64,000 nt of DNA from NCBI GenBank assembly GCA_030746435.1, contig JASLMV010000013.1, positions 1-64,000 on the forward strand. The letters are read 5' to 3'. Below are positions 63,501-64,000 of this stretch, piece after piece. This DNA comes from Gammaproteobacteria bacterium (GTDB lineage Bacteria > Pseudomonadota > Gammaproteobacteria > Steroidobacterales > GCA-2729495). Position 1 is the first letter of the stretch. Every line of letters starts with the position of its first letter. The position numbers were made by a program, and so were the translations under genes. The notes beneath the pieces were generated by a model. That model did no database searches. It was given only the letters and a program-made list of their open reading frames with translations, and had not been told where the DNA came from.

Positions 63501-64000
63501 ATGAAAATACACGTCATCAGCCTGTTCCCGGAATTGATCCGGGACGCCTCACGTTACGGCGTGGGTGGCAGGGCGCTCGATAAAGCTTTGGTGAGCCTGG
63601 AATGCACATCGCCGCGAGACTACGCGACGGATGCTTACCAGACGGTAGATGACCGCCCTTATGGCGGGGGGCCGGGCATGGTGCTCAAAGTGGAGCCTAT
63701 GACGGCGGCCATAGAGGATGCAAAAAAAGGTCTGCCTGCGGGCAGCCGGGTTGTTTTTCTGAGCCCGCAGGGCAGGGTCTTCAACCAGGAAGTGGCCCGT
63801 GAAATGGCCGAATTGCCCGGCTTTATGCTGGTTGCCGGGCGCTATGAAGGCTTTGACGAACGATTGATCGAGCGTCAGGCCGATGATGAATTATCGCTGG
63901 GTGATTTTATAGTCAGCGGCGGTGAAACGGCGGCGCTGGTCATTATGGATGCGGTAGTTCGGTTATTACCCGGCGTGTTGGGTGATGACGAATCGGCGGC
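63501..64000 (+). CDS. trmD: tRNA (guanine-N1-)-methyltransferase, cut by the window end
   Basis: TrmD methylates G37 of tRNAs, preventing frameshifts. The first 166 residues are visible, from [13 protein letters not shown] through [41 protein letters not shown] and [14 protein letters not shown], the trefoil-knot SAM site. The gene runs past base 64000. It starts 16 bases after rimM. Confidence 0.97.
   Translation, partial: MKIHVISLFPELIRDASRYGVGGRALDKALVSLECTSPRDYATDAYQTVDDRPYGGGPGMVLKVEPMTAAIEDAKKGLPAGSRVVFLSPQGRVFNQEVAREMAELPGFMLVAGRYEGFDERLIERQADDELSLGDFIVSGGETAALVIMDAVVRLLPGVLGDDESA

Overview
The window is a 64 kb chromosomal segment from a gammaproteobacterium. The evidence is the set of classic gammaproteobacterial neighbourhoods it carries: pcnB-folK-(deoxynucleoside kinase)-panB-panC, nnr-tsaE-amidase-mutL-miaA-hfq-hflX-hflK-hflC-yjeT-purA, rnr-rlmB-rpsF-rpsR-(DUF2232)-rplI-dnaB-alr-radA, and ffh-rpsP-rimM-trmD. 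The sequence is moderately G+C rich. The TonB receptor, the CadC-like TPR regulator, the PQQ dehydrogenase, the LLM oxidoreductase and the many small esterase-type genes suggest a free-living, probably marine or sediment heterotroph. I cannot name the genus from sequence alone.

Layout. 118-192: tRNA-Glu(CTC), minus strand. 0.3-4.6 kb: poly(A) polymerase, folate and pantothenate genes, all on the plus strand and meeting queG tail to tail. 5.7-17.2 kb: the long nnr-to-purA housekeeping block. 17.2-33.7 kb: scattered accessory genes (DUF6279 lipoprotein, APC permease, membrane-anchored methyltransferase, prfC, glycosyltransferase, CadC/TPR regulator, MBL-fold hydrolase, esterase, enolase-superfamily protein, glycerophosphodiesterase, PQQ dehydrogenase). 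33.7-36.0 kb: two A+T-rich family-8 glycosyltransferases bracketed by related palindromic repeats. 36.0-45.5 kb: a segment bounded by direct copies of the 17-bp 3' end of tRNA-Leu. It holds a broken Fic gene, a TonB receptor, an LLM oxidoreductase, a multicopper oxidase translationally coupled to an unknown secreted protein, a MerR regulator, a second Fic scrap and a hairpin-rich intergenic stretch. 45.5-54.0 kb: tRNA-Leu(CAG) and the rnr-to-alr block. 54.0-58.2 kb: a minus-strand phospho-signalling cassette (CHASE2 Ser/Thr kinase, PP2C phosphatase, double-FHA protein). 58.2-64 kb: radA, a CorB/CorC-type transporter, then ffh, rpsP, rimM and the start of trmD, cut by the window edge.

How the genes fit together. 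The backbone blocks are translation, RNA processing, replication and cofactor genes with conserved order. In relatives such as Pseudomonas, purA, tRNA-Leu and rnr lie next to each other. Here about 28 kb separates purA from tRNA-Leu. The tRNA-proximal third of that insertion has the form expected of an element that once integrated at the tRNA 3' end and then decayed: direct att-like repeats, a diverged repeat unit next to both att copies, Fic debris near both ends, and no surviving integrase. The strongest candidates for undescribed biology are this tRNA-Leu island with its palindrome-bracketed glycosyltransferase cassette, the coupled unknown-protein/multicopper-oxidase pair, the chain of tiny overlapping ORFs leading into the MBL-fold gene, and the kinase/phosphatase/FHA cassette.
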